Positions 63,837 through 64,000 of a stretch of DNA of 64,000 nucleotides are shown here, piece by piece; position 1 is the first letter of the stretch, and each line of letters begins with the position of its first letter. The notes under the pieces are model-generated. The model saw nothing but the letters and a program-made list of their open reading frames with translations. It did no database searches and was not told the DNA's origin. A program made the translations under genes and the position numbers. Source of the stretch: Ypsolopha sequella (Eukaryota > Arthropoda > Insecta > Lepidoptera > Ypsolophidae); assembly GCA_934047225.1 (NCBI GenBank), contig OW204000.1, positions 17,936,001 through 18,000,000 on the forward strand, written 5' to 3'.

Positions 63837-64000
63837 GGAATGTAGATCTGATATGGATTTTTTTTTAAGGCTGTCTTATCTAGTCACACTAGATTGTGAC
63901 GAGTCAATTTACAAACGAGGCTGTGTCGAGTGTCTTTTAAGAATTTGCCATATCTTCAAAGATTTTAAGAAAGTTTTTAGCCGCTATGGTATTCAAAATG

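Noticed and set aside
1..64000. Window as part of a W chromosome because of its repeat density
   Set aside because: Dense nested repeats fit, but the same is true of large introns and intergenic DNA on other chromosomes; sequence alone cannot show sex linkage.

Overview
This is repeat-rich, AT-rich eukaryotic DNA, almost certainly from a lepidopteran (moth or butterfly). Signs of this are the GGTTCCGTA / CTCGCACT..GGCCGGTTTTTT dispersed repeat, tRNA-derived SINE heads of the type seen in moths, short Helitrons ending in a GC-rich hairpin plus CTAG, and dense families of hairpin MITEs. Host coding sequence is scarce. I support one good first exon of a THAP-domain gene (58699-58801, +), one good terminal exon of an unidentified gene (63512-63836, +), and one weak candidate exon near 25.4 kb. 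Everything else that can be explained is mobile DNA, often nested.

The main element is an apparently complete P-superfamily DNA transposon at 54571-58267. It has perfect 33-bp terminal inverted repeats, a 7-bp target duplication (8 bp allowing one mismatch), a THAP-plus-RNase-H-type transposase read on the minus strand with an uninterrupted 918-codon frame, a predicted 196-nt 5'UTR intron and a poly(A) signal. It lies about 430 bp upstream of, and transcribed away from, the host THAP exon.

Layout. 0-5.5 kb: mariner fragment, TA-flanked MITEs, a non-LTR retrotransposon 3' end. 5.5-12.6 kb: three near-identical head-to-tail units of about 2.15 kb, each made of a 1.7-kb Helitron plus a RepA palindrome, with every junction exactly at the Helitron 5' end. 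12.6-24.7 kb: hairpin MITEs, a duplicated 0.8-1.2 kb element with a 90-bp minisatellite, and RepD MITEs with CAG target duplications. 25-35 kb: hAT-type MITEs with readable 8-bp duplications, and a SINE carrying two later insertions. 35-43 kb: deep nests, including pogo-like ends enclosing RepB, which encloses a decayed THAP plus DDE transposase element. 43-54 kb: more of the same families and a G-rich minisatellite whose periods are all multiples of three. 54.5-58.3 kb: the P element. 58.3-64 kb: sparse host exons plus MITEs.

Family labels such as RepA, RepB, MITE-alpha are local names for groups of copies aligned by eye within this window; they are not database names. All boundaries are visual estimates unless a target duplication is stated. 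No database search was possible.
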